Of a DNA stretch of 64,000 nt, positions 54,095 through 64,000 are shown one piece after another. The notes beneath the pieces are model-generated. The model saw only the letters and a list, made by a program, of their open reading frames with translations, searched no databases and was not told the DNA's origin. The DNA lies in contig NC_056053.1 in NCBI RefSeq assembly GCF_004379255.2, forward strand, positions 19,898,188 to 19,962,187, written 5' to 3'. Each line of letters opens with the position of its first letter. The first letter of the stretch is position 1. A program made the position numbers and the translations under genes. Origin of the DNA: Salvia splendens (Eukaryota > Streptophyta > Magnoliopsida > Lamiales > Lamiaceae).

Positions 54095-55394
54095 CTTCAT
54101 CTACCAAAGGAAGCCCTTAAGTATAAAAATACAAACCAATATTGGACCGTACGATCTGGTTCTGAACGGCCACGATTTGAGCTTGTCAACGATTTTTATG
54201 GGTCATAATAAGGTCAATTTGAGGCATACAAGGGTAATTTAGGAACAGAAAAAGTAATGAAACCGCCGTTTCGTTTTTAATCGCGGAATTCCTGGGATCA
54301 TTACTCCACACGCCATCAACTTGATTCTTTGGCTCCCGCTCCATTGAATATATCTCTCTCCCCAAAATATTCACTCAAAAACAAAAACCCTAGGCACTAA
54401 ATCACCCACAAAATCTGGGCATCCGAATCGCCAAAAATCTACAAAACTCCAACAATTAATCGTATCGACCACAGATTCATAGAGTCCTTCACATAAAATC
54501 GCCCACTCACAAAAATCGGTTCATCCCAGTAAACCTATCCCGTTTGTTGAAGGCGACGAACAAAGGGAGCCAACAATCAAATTCAACAATGGTGAATACT
54601 AGAGCATCTGGAAGTTCAACTCATGACGGAAAAGGTTAGTTCTATGTTGTAACCATGACCTACATCCCACAAAATCAATCAAAATTTTAACTTCGTTTTT
54701 TTTGTTGACCTAGTGTATTAGAGAACAAACACTGCAAAAAAACCACTGCGGATCCCTAAAGCTCAGACGGGTAAATAGATTTCACCTTCCAGTTTTTGGA
54801 TGTATGCTTTGGTCATATGACCCAGTTCCAGCTTGTTATGACCCGATTTAACCATATGTTTCCATGACTCAAATGTTCGATTAGTATGACCCAAAAGCAT
54901 ATTTTATGTTTGTGGTTATTGTTAGTGTATTCTTCGGTCGTACTACTATTTGGAACCCATGACCAACTTATCTGATATATTTCATATAATTGCTCTTTTA
55001 GTTTGATGTTGATACCATTATCCAAAGTATTCGGTTCGACAAACATAGTGAATTGCAGAGTGGTCTCGCAAGAAGAATCAGTGTGAAACAAGGAAACAGA
55101 ACTAACATAAATGAATTACAAAATTGTGTTGTTACACCACAGGCAGGAGGAAACAAGGTAATTCTTGTGTAATAATTCTTTACGTTTATTGATTAATGCT
55201 ATAAATAGGGTTCTATAATGGTATTTATCGTACGATGTGTAGATATTATTATTGCAGATCTATGACATACGTAAACAGATCTAACACATTGCATGTTTTA
55301 CATAGGACGTTCTTTTGTAAGTATTTAGCAATGATTGGTTGTCACAATCAATGCAAATCAGTGATCAACGTACCTATTCAGAGGTTGAAGATGA

Positions 55395-55564
55395 GTTTGA
55401 GAATGACAAACAATGTTGATGACAACGGGGTTTATTTGCTTAGACACCTTGAAGTCTACATGAGTGAAAGAGAGGGTCAATGGAATTGTGGACTATCGAC
55501 TAAAAACAAAGGTGTGCTTCAGTATTTAAGAGCTAAATACAACCGTGTGTTGATGGTGACATGA
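55395..55564 (+). pseudogene. Ulp1-like SUMO-protease C-terminal fragment
   Basis: The plus strand reads NNVDDNGVYLLRHLEVYMSE, then WNCGLSTKNKGVLQYLRAKY and stops. Ulp1-type C-terminal domains end NDCG.Y..RH.E.Y, with the active-site Cys in DCG. Here that position reads DNG, so the nucleophile is absent. The rest of the catalytic domain is not visible upstream. Confidence 0.5.
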
Positions 55565-56539
55565 AATAATCATAGCGCGTTACTGAATAAAGAGGCGGCA
55601 TCTAAACATTATGCGAAGGAGAACAAGAAAAAAAAGATCAACGTAGAAAATATGATAGCTAACTATGGATCTCGCTAAATGGTTATGTCGTAACTTAAAT
55701 TAGTGAAACATTTTGTTCATTTCTTTAAAGATAGTATTTCTCTTGTTTTTGAATCATGTTTATACGGCGGCTGGATGTCATTGGTACTATATACTGTTTC
55801 ATCTATAAGATGAGAAAAAATTCCATTACAATGACCTTTGAATGCTTTCCTCTTGTTTCTTGTAGACGATAGCCCATGCGATGAACATTACTCGATACAC
55901 TGGGTCATAATAAATGAATATGTGTGTCATAGAATTGTTAGGTTAATTTATGTCATAATATACCAACAGTCGAGGCATGGAGTAAAACTACTGAATACCA
56001 GAATGCCTCATACAATTTGATAGATATGTTTGCATGAAACAAACTAATTAGTAGTACGAACGAAGAATATTCTCGTGTTTTGAACATATTAAAAAACCAA
56101 ATACGCGATTCTACTCATGTTTTAAACATATTAATAAAGCTAGTACGATTGAAGCATGCAAAAACAATTATTAAAAACAAAAGTTATGCTTTTGGGTCAT
56201 ACTAAACGATTTTATGTGTCATAAAAGTATGTGGGTATATTGGGTCATAATAATGCAATATTAGAGTCATGACGTAAAACTACTGTTTTATATGCCAAAA
56301 ACTTAATCTATTCTTTTGGGTCATACTAGATGAATATATGGGTCATGAAAACTTAATGGTAAACTGAGTCATAATAATCTAATGTTCCAGTCATGACATA
56401 AAACAACCGAGAATCAGAATGCCTAATACAAATATGAATGAACTCAGTAATTTCTAACAACGTGACATTGCAAATAAAATGGTCTCCAAAAAAAACTTAG
56501 GCTGACGTTACTTCAAAAAACAGAATACATTGTATCAAA

Positions 56540-56786
56540 CTTCAGAATTTCTTCTAGACCGTCGTTTTTCTTTCTCTTTGAATTTGTCCCAATCCTTGAA
56601 TCGTGGTGACCCCACTCCTGACATTTCTTGCATTGACGCAAAGGCTTCCTCTTAAGCTTCAAAGCCTTCTCCACTCTTGAGGGGAGTCTACTACCACATC
56701 CCTTCGTGCTGACGACTTCGGGTGGTTGAACATCTACTTCCTGGGGTGCCTCAGCCCCATAAAATTCCTCAATTACTTTCTTCTAT
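56540..56786 (-). pseudogene. C-terminal tail of a MULE/FAR1-type transposase
   Basis: The minus strand reads IEEFYGAEAPQEVDVQPPEV, then KGCGSRLPSRVEKALKLKRK and QCKKCQEWGHHDSRIG. The C-x2-C-x4-H-x4-C knuckle and the preceding basic KG.G.R.....K segment are usual at the end of plant MULE and FAR1-related proteins. The last cysteine is replaced by glycine. It converges on the Ulp1 fragment. Confidence 0.5.
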
Positions 56787-58618
56787 ATGGCATTATGGTG
56801 CATTTAAATCTGTAATAATTCATAATCAGAAAACACCAAAAAACTAACGATTAAGAAAAGACAAGTTTCCATCTACTTGATGTAGAATGATAATAGGTCA
56901 TAATATGAAGAAATCGTGGCATACAACTCATACAACTATCTTATACGAGTCATACTATACTAAAATCAAAGCATAGTGAGAAAAATGCTCAAAAAAGCCA
57001 TTTGAAAAAATTCACTCAAACAATGACGACGACATAAACATATTAGAAAATATGAATAGTAGCATAGCAACCTAATGAAAATAAAAAATATGACGATAAC
57101 AGTATTCCCAAAAACGTCAACATAGTATGATGGATATTAACAAAAAACCATCATACACTGGGGGTAGGATGATATTAGGTCATAATAGGCTTATATATTG
57201 GCACATAACTAAAAATAAATAAAATATGAAAATGTGTCATACTATACACAAATAGAAGCATATCGGACAAAACGATCAGATAATATATTTGCAAAGTTTC
57301 ACGGAAACGCCTACGGAGAAATAAACAGATTAAAAGATGTGAAACGGAGCATAGCGAACAAATGAAAATAAAGACAATGACCATAACCTGCATTCCCAAC
57401 ATCGTCATCGGTGTATGATTGATTATCTACATGCGAAGTAGGAAGAGTTTCGGATTCCATTTTTACAGTATGGAAACTGCAAACTATGATTAAATATAAT
57501 CACAAATTGAACAGATTAAACTAGAACGCAAATGGAGATTTATTCTTCAAATGATGATGATATATTTTTGACGCTTGAAAATAATACTCTGGAAGTATTA
57601 CACTGCAAATTTGGGGTAAGAATGGCTACAAATGATGAATCACGGAGAAGATGCAGTTGAAATAGATATAAACCAGAATTGACGTGTATTCTTTGATAGT
57701 GGTAATATAGATTGCTAGATTATAGGAGATCAATTAACCAACAAAAAATATATAATTACTTAATTAACCTTACCGTATTATAGTTGATTAAAATAAAAAA
57801 AACCTGGAATTAACTAAGCCGCCATATCTTATTAAAAACAGATGATCTAATCAAATCCAAAGGCTGAAAAACGGTCTGCATTTCTTTGTTTAAGGAGATA
57901 CTTGTTTTGATCAAACACCTTGTGTTAAAGATAGAACCATTCTTAAGTGTAGAACCTAGAACTCTACATATTTCATTCATTGGATGAGGAAAAAATGACG
58001 ATCAAGATTAAAAATCATACATATTAGACTATGTTTTCACGACATTCCGGACTCAACATGTGAAAAAACTCACATGTTGATGGAAGAATGAATGAAACGA
58101 AGAAGAGTCCATGCATGCTTTATTTTTTCACTTCTCTGCATTCACACATTAATAATAGTTTTGGTTGTAATGGGAAGTTGCTGTGCAAATCAACACCATT
58201 GGATTAAAAGATCTAACGACCTCCGTTTGGCATTTGTTCTACGTTTAAGAATGGTTCTACGTTTAAGAATGGTTCTATCTTGATCACAATCCTATATATA
58301 TATATATATATACTCCGGGGGTGCACTTTATATGGTGACATCATAGTTATAATGACAACCAAGACAAACAATCTACGATGCATAGACAAACAATCTGTGA
58401 TAAATAGGCAAACAATCTGCGATACTAAATAAGAACAGTATGATGACATCATAGTTAAAATGACCACCTATGCAAGTAATCTGCGATACATAGACAAGCA
58501 ACTCGGCATATGGTTCCAAGCAATCTGTGATACGAAAGCAAAGATAATCAAGTAATCTACGATAAATAGGCAAGCTTGCCACGTAGCAGACTAAGGTTGA
58601 ATATGCTTCTAAATCTAA

Positions 58619-59002
58619 GAGTATCCATAATAGGGAGACGCGGCTCCCGGGCAGAGGCTTGGCCGGGCCGCGACACCCTATAGCTGAGGACACCGAAGGC
58701 CGGGGGCCGACCATGGGAGCGCCACCTAGTTGGCGCGGACACGGCCCTTGGACGCAGGCCGCGACGCCCTATTGCAGCGGCCGAGAACCGCGGCTCTGCC
58801 CAACTTTTTTATTTATTTATTTCCTATAAATATACCCATTTTTTCACCACATTCCAATCTCCACTCTTTTAAATTTATCTCTATTCTACTTTAAAAAATA
58901 GATTTGTGGGTGTGGCTTGTCCACTATTAGGTTGGAAACGTTTTTTTGTGACTCTGGATAAATTTTTGTGGCTTGGGCTTGGGCTAACTATTATGGACAC
59001 TC
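58619..59002. mobile_element. Harbinger (Tourist-like) MITE
   Basis: The left end GAGTATCCATAATAG and the right, reversed, GAGTGTCCATAATAG differ at one base. TAA lies at 58616-58618 and 59003-59005. GC-rich left half, AT-rich right half, no coding capacity. Confidence 0.85.
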
Positions 59003-59656
59003 TAACGTCATCATACTACATTTCTATTACTCCATATATATATGCAAAATCAATCTTATTGTAAAACACGGAAATAGAACATGGGGGTTATGTTTAGATA
59101 TTACGGAAGTCATTTTTCTTTTGTTTTTCGAATATTGTCTATAAAATAACCCAAAAACTAACTATCAATAACCTTTGTGTTACTAAACGATGATAATTCC
59201 ATGTTAAGCAATAATACGCATGCTTGTTTTGATCATAATCATTGCGAATATACATTAGGATTGTATTCGATATCAAACTACAATTTCTCTACTTTTTTCC
59301 TCTTTCTTACTATATTCCCTCCACTTTATCACAAAAACTCATTGCATAAAATCTCATACTAAAATGGGACGAACGAGTATCAAAGCTCACAACTATTTAA
59401 CCCACCCTATCACGAATAAATTTTGCAATAATATCGAGTACTTCATTATGAGTCATATTTCATGGCGGCACGAGTTTTAAGAAATATTAAGAAAAGTGAG
59501 TGGAAGAAAGTTAGTAGAATATGAGTGGAATGAGTTAGTGGAATGTGTGACCCTATTACCATTAACAGAAAAAGTGAATCGAGACTCCTATTCGCGAACA
59601 GATTAAAATGAAAAAAACGGAACTCCTATTCACACGGAGGGATGGAGTAGATATTA
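59003..59656. other. Intergenic DNA
   Basis: AT-rich. A decayed mariner/Stowaway relic is likely near 59340-59650 (ends GGGACGAACGAGTA and CGGAGGGATGGAGTA). No gene. Confidence 0.45.
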
Positions 59657-60016
59657 AATGAGATATTGGTCTCTAAAATCATAAACTTTGCTCAAATTTT
59701 GGTATTTCCCATGAACTCTAAAATTGGTCTAAAAATCACAAACTTTACATTTTGTTTGTTATTTCCCAAGGCGGGTCAATCACCATATTCAACCAACTTC
59801 CGTGCATTTTTTATCCTACTTGGCACTACTAAATCAAAGTGATTTTCTACATATCCACGTATAATACAATTTTAGTCGAAGATTTCTTATTTAGGCAGCC
59901 ATGAAAAATAACAAACAAAATGAAAAATTTATAATTTTTTGACCAATTTTAAATTTATAGGAAATAGTATAAAAATTTGAACAAAATTCATAATTTTAGG
60001 AACCAATATCTCATTT
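59657..60016. mobile_element. 360-bp foldback element
   Basis: Two degenerate inverted arms of about 115 bp share AATGAGATATTGGT, AATTGGTC and ATTTTGTTTGTTATTT. No coding capacity and no clear target-site duplication. It was probably once a Mutator-type MITE. Confidence 0.65.
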
Positions 60017-60027
60017 TAAATTAATAA

Positions 60028-60226
60028 GGGGGTGTTCGGTTGGCAAGATTAAATCTCATGAATAAATATGTATCATGTTTGGTTCATAAGATTGAACCCT
60101 TCAACGTAATCCTACATAAAAGTCTCATGATAATTAATCATAGCCTCCCCTCCAACTAAAATAATCTCAAAACTTAATCCTAAATGGATAGTCTCATGAT
60201 ATTAGTCATGGCGACCGAACGTCACC
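60028..60226. mobile_element. Tourist-type MITE
   Basis: The left end GGGGGTGTTCGGTTGGC and the right, reversed, GGTGACGTTCGGTCGCC are inverted, and TAA lies on each side (60025-60027 and 60227-60229). Inside, CTCATGA words are mirrored. 199 bp. Confidence 0.75.
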
Positions 60227-60784
60227 TAAGAGTAGTAGCATGGAGCACTCTCGAACCATGAATTTTGACAATGGCAATCTCGTAATACAAGGAATCCAAA
60301 GGGCATATTCCTCTGAGGCTTGCCATATTTACACCGCCCAAGGAGACGTATCAGACTTGCCGAGCGCGTGACTTTCTCGCTCTCTAGTCTCGGACTTTTT
60401 CTTCAAAAGAAACACACTATCCATCCATCACAACCGTTCAAAATTCCACCACGTCATTGATCCCCGCTTTTCTAATCTGACGGTTTAAATTCACTTACTC
60501 GTCAAACTCCCTCTGCCTCCTCTTCTAACCCTACCGCGGTCAAACTTAACTCAAATCCAACCAACCCTAACTCATCTAACTCGGAGGCGACTCACCTCCT
60601 CCAATATCTTATAGCAAACCAGCTCTGAGAAACATACACACAGAATTTTAGAGAGAGAATTTCTACAAAGCCAAATTCTAGGGTTTAAACCTTTTTCGAA
60701 TCGATATCGTTTTAGGAATTGGATATTGGATATAGGAATCCGCACGGGTTTTTATGCAGTGGGAAAATAGGGATTGATAGAACA
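60227..60784 (+). promoter_or_regulatory. Promoter and 5' leader of the ANP32-like gene
   Basis: A pyrimidine-rich stretch (60440-60600) with CCCTAAC-like and AACCCTA words (60530, 60570) precedes a leader with AGAGAGAGAA (about 60651) before the ATG at 60785. AAACCCTA-type elements are common in promoters of plant growth-related genes. No TATA box is clear. Confidence 0.4.
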
Positions 60785-63700
60785 ATGGATGAGATCTGGG
60801 AGAGGGCAGTGGAAATGGCCTTGGACGGCCAAACGGACGTCGATTTGGTCCGGACGTTAACGCTCGACGGCGCGGTGAAGTGCGTCCACGGCCGTTTGCC
60901 GCCGCCGTCGCTCTTCGAGAAGTTCCACAATCTCCAGCACCTGTCTATGGCCAACATCGGCGCCTCGTCGCTGGAGCAGTTCCCACGCCTCCGGAATTTG
61001 CAGAAACTTATTTTATCGGATAATCGGATAGCCGGTGGGCTCGAATTCCTCGTCGCAGCCGGACCTGAATCGTTGCGCGACCTCGATTTGTCGAATAACA
61101 GGATTTCAGATATTAACGACTTGAGACCGTTGGCCGAGCTGAGGCTGGTCTCATTGGATCTCTACGAGTGCCCTGTTACGCGGATTAAGGACTACCGATC
61201 TCGTGTTTTCGGTTTGATTAGGTCATTGAAATATTTGGACAAGATGGATGCGGAGGAGAATGAGCGCCCGGAGTCGGACGACGAGGACGATGATGACGAT
61301 GAGGAGGAGGATGATGATCCTGGCAGTGGAGAGATAGACGGCGGGGACAATCCGTTTAGGCTGAGCAATGGGCAGATAGCGGGGAGCGATGGGGTTGTGG
61401 ATGTTGATGAAGATGAGGAGAGCGACGCCGACGAGGAGGAAGCCGAGACGTCAAGGGCGATCAACGGCTTGAGTCATGCTGGCAGTTCTCATAACCGTAC
61501 CAATGGGTTTAGAGTAGACGTTGTGGATGGGGAAGATGATGAGGAGGAAGGAGATGATGAAGATGATTCGGCGGAGGAAGTTTTTGAAGACGACGAAGGT
61601 GATGATGAGGATGTGGTGGAAGTCCACGAGATTGATGACAGTGATGATGGGGAGGATGGTGTTGAGGACGAGGATGAAGACGACGATGATGAGGATGGGG
61701 AGGAAGAAGAAGTCGATAATGATTATAGGGATTTGAGGGAGGCCGAGAGTACTGATAGGCTCACAAGCACGGAGGGGGAAATTGATGGACATGAGCAGGG
61801 AGAGGACGATGCCGATGAGGATGATGATGGGGAGACGGGAGAGGAAGAGCAGGCAGTTGAGGAGGATGGGGAGTATGAGGATGAAGAAGAGGCTGACGAT
61901 GAGGTATAAATTTTTCTATAATTGACATCTTGTTTCTTTTGTGCTGTTGAATTGTGTTGGGTAATTTTCCTTTGGCAGTTGAGTTTGGAGATGAATGCAT
62001 ATTTAACCACTTTAATCTCACATTATGCCTAATTAAATGCAAATGCACTTTTTAGCTTGAAAGTCTTATAGTATTACTGTGGTTTGCCAATCTGGTTGCA
62101 GTTTTTCTGTGTATTAAGAATTCACCAGTTTTTTCAATCATTATTAATTTTTAACTACAATAAGTTTTTCTATTCTGCCTAGCGGTTTTAGTTAATGATC
62201 ATGCTTTGCCTTTCTTGGACATCCTTGCTGAATTTGTATTTGTGTATTTCAGAACTTGCTTTGCCTTATTTGTCAGTGGTTTCTTAAGCAATACAGTGGA
62301 AGACCAATTTTTTTTTGTGGTTTTTATTTGACAGTGGCACCTAAAAGGTTTTTGGTTATTATGTTTATATGAAAATCTTTGCCAAAATGACCTGATGTTG
62401 TAAAGAAAATTGCATGTGTATCTGGTTCTAGAGATTTGACTTCATCTTTTTCGGTAAACTTGTGTTTCTGAATTATTGACTAAAAAAAGTTATTTAAATC
62501 TTCATCTGTGCCTGCTGTATTGGTATATCAAAATTTTGAAAATTTGTCATACTGTTTAAGTAGCCATACTTTGATATGAACTTCTGGTAAAAAACTAGTG
62601 GTGACAGTGAGTTGTAGTTGTAATCACGTTGCTTCTAACTCTGGTAAATATTGTTTTAATATTGTTGATGTTCAACTTACTGGAAAACCATCAAATCCCC
62701 CCTCCCAATGATTACTCACGGAGAGACCTGTCTTTTAATATTTTTAATGGAAAATCATTATTTTTGCATAGCCTGATTTAGAATTTGTGATTTTATTCAA
62801 GTTTTTTGTTTTCCAGGTAAAAACAATCAATTTTCATTAAATGGTAAAACCATTTGCTCCTTATCTATGAATGATTTGAATTGGCTTTTATTCTTTAGAA
62901 ATGGTGGTTACCATTAGCTTGTTCTTGCAACACAAAAAATGAAAAAAATAAATGATTGCAATACTAAAACTGTTTTGGTGCTCTAAATTTAAATGTATTT
63001 GCCCATGTTTTTTTTGATTCATTTATGTAGCATAAGTGCAGGAGGCCATACTTGTTTTTATAGAAAAATGATTTCCAAATTTCTCTGGTTTCATGAAAAT
63101 TGTGCCTCTGAACCCAAAATTTGAACCCCTTTAAGATGTCATGATGGAATGACAAACTGTTGGACCTATAGTGTTCTGCGGTAAATGCTGCGCTTTGTAT
63201 TCATTTACATACCGAGTATTATTGGTCAAATTTGGTTTATGGCTTGCGGTTGAGCTTCTCAGTATCAGGTGAAGGTGAAGTGCTAACTATTAGTTTTACA
63301 TTTTGAGATTTGCATTAGGTTTTCTTTTATTTATGTGAATCTAATTGTGTATGTAATACCCTTTGATTAATGTTGAGTGTTCTTCTTTGTGTGCGTTTTT
63401 TAACCATGTTCAATTATCCTTTTCCATGTATGTTTACAGTATGTTTTCTATGTTTAGATTTAGTTGTCTGTAATTTGAGTTTGATAGCTACTGGTTAATT
63501 TGTTGTGCTGTTTGATTGCTTTCTCTGTATAGATTTAGTTTGTCTGTAATTTGAGTTTGATAGCTACTGGTTCATTTGTTGTGTTGGTTGATTGCTTTCT
63601 CTGTATAGATTTTAGTTGTCTGTAATTAGAGTTTGATAGCTAATGGTAAAATTGTTGTGTTGGTTGATTGCAGGAAGACGATTGTGGGTCTGCTGGGTAC

Positions 63701-63937
63701 CTGTTTCAACCAGTTGAGCGGGTGGAAGCAGAAGATAATGGTGGTGGTGGAGAAGGTGAAGACCTTGAATTGGAGGAAGATGTTGAAGATGAAGATGATG
63801 AAGATGGCGAGGTTCAGGAATTGCCGGCCGCGTCTTCTTCCCATAAAAGGAAGAGAAATGGTGACAGTGACGACGATGGGGATGATGGTGAGGAAGAAGA
63901 AGAAGACATGGTGCAGCCATCATCAAAGCAGCGATAG
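60785..63937 (+). CDS. ANP32-like acidic leucine-rich nuclear phosphoprotein
   Basis: Two exons: 60785-61903 (373 codons) and 63674-63937 (87 codons and stop), joined in phase zero by a 1.77-kb GT..AG intron, 460 residues in all. I start at MDEIWERAVEMALDGQ, the conserved ANP32 opening; an in-frame ATG 22 codons upstream adds unrelated sequence. Leucine-rich repeats follow: FHNLQHLSMANIGASSLEQF, NLQKLILSDNRIAGGLEFLV, SLRDLDLSNNRISDINDLRP and LVSLDLYECPVTRIKDYRSR with a cap ending LKYLDKMDAEENE. From about residue 165 the protein is an Asp/Glu-rich tail with a short conserved island EDDCGSAGYLFQPVERVEAE starting exon 2 and a terminal basic HKRKRNGD nuclear signal. ANP32 proteins are nuclear histone chaperones and phosphatase regulators; the plant member's role is little known. 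At 460 residues it is longer than animal ANP32 because of the acidic tail. Confidence 0.92.
61904..63673 (+). other. Intron of the ANP32-like gene
   Basis: The donor is GAG|GTATAA and the acceptor TGATTGCAG|GAAG. The sequence is T-rich with no hidden gene. Its last 220 bp is a three-copy tandem repeat that runs up to the acceptor. Confidence 0.85.
63455..63673 (+). repeat. 76-bp tandem repeat reaching the 3' splice site
   Basis: The words AGATTTAGTT, GTCTGTAATTTGAGTTTGAT, AGCTACTGGTT and TGTTGTG..GATTG recur at about 63455, 63531 and 63607. In the first two copies the end reads GATTGCTTTCTCTGTAT; in the third it reads GATTGCAG, the real acceptor. The intron end has been triplicated. Confidence 0.8.
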
Positions 63938-64000
63938 AGATGGGGGGGGGGACTGGTTATGTTTATATGGAAGGAGGATGGAAAACTTGAAATTAGTAAA

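Larger units (their letters stand above)
54091..58292. mobile_element. Decayed MULE-like region with Ulp1 and transposase relics
   Basis: The region lies between TA tracts. The left end reads GGGTCTTCATCTACC. Weakly similar inverted sequence lies near 57900-57920 (TTGATCAAACACCT), and a further short foldback follows at about 57925-58292, with AGAACCATTCTTAAGTGTAG on the left arm and, inverted, the same motif twice on the right. Convergent fragments of an Ulp1-like protease (plus) and of a MULE/FAR1-type transposase tail (minus) are recognisable. This pairing is known for plant MULEs that carry Ulp1 genes. The exact borders are uncertain. Confidence 0.45.

Noticed and set aside
61192..62048. 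Serine- and isoleucine-rich minus-strand ORFs
   Set aside because: Shadows of the GAT/GAG-rich acidic tail of the ANP32-like gene.

Overview
The window is nuclear DNA of a flowering plant, most likely a eudicot. The evidence is spliced genes with GT..AG introns, plant-only families (OVATE, type I metacaspase with an LSD1 zinc finger, plant mobile domain), AT-rich intergenic DNA, and dense plant transposons. I cannot name the species; the general look would suit an asterid, but that is only a guess.

Five host genes look whole or nearly so. They are an OVATE family protein (18400-19191, minus), a small single-pass membrane protein, possibly DUF1195 (33513-35193, minus, three exons), a BLOC-1 subunit 2 homologue (36430-37201, plus), an ANP32-like acidic leucine-rich nuclear protein (60785-63937, plus), and the first two coding exons of an RRM protein resembling PHIP1 (4515-5899, minus) whose 3' exons I cannot find.

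Three more host genes are broken. SF3B4, the SF3b subunit SAP49 (7311-14935, plus), keeps its exon-intron layout but has an in-frame stop at 14327 and holds two Mutator-like elements and an LTR piece. An RNF170-like RING E3 ligase (23662-30384, minus) is split inside its RING by a 4.8-kb Copia element with identical LTRs, and also by a hAT element, a nonsense codon and a 1-nt insertion. A type I metacaspase (45550-50821, plus) is split inside its zinc finger by a CACTA element and has lost coding sequence around the catalytic region.

Most of the rest is transposons, many with boundaries fixed by target-site duplications (TSDs). Mutator-like: 7751-10259 (carries a plant-mobile-domain gene), 12840-13902 (carries a captured exon), 16912-17086, 50922-51210, and a decayed Ulp1/MULE relic at 54091-58292. 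hAT: 29650-30327 and 30975-33199, the second holding a large palindrome of six repeated hairpin units. PIF/Harbinger, all with TAA duplications: 20216-22012, 38107-38877, 39744-44491, 58619-59002, 60028-60226. CACTA: 45604-49288. LTR retrotransposons: a Gag and LTR at the left edge, the Copia element, and a 2.66-kb solo LTR nested in a Harbinger element. A composite element (51236-54030) carries fragments of a TauE/SafE transporter and a BOI-like RING ligase either side of a 1-kb minisatellite. The window reads as a nested transposon landscape in which three conserved genes have been inactivated, the RNF170-like one last hit very recently.
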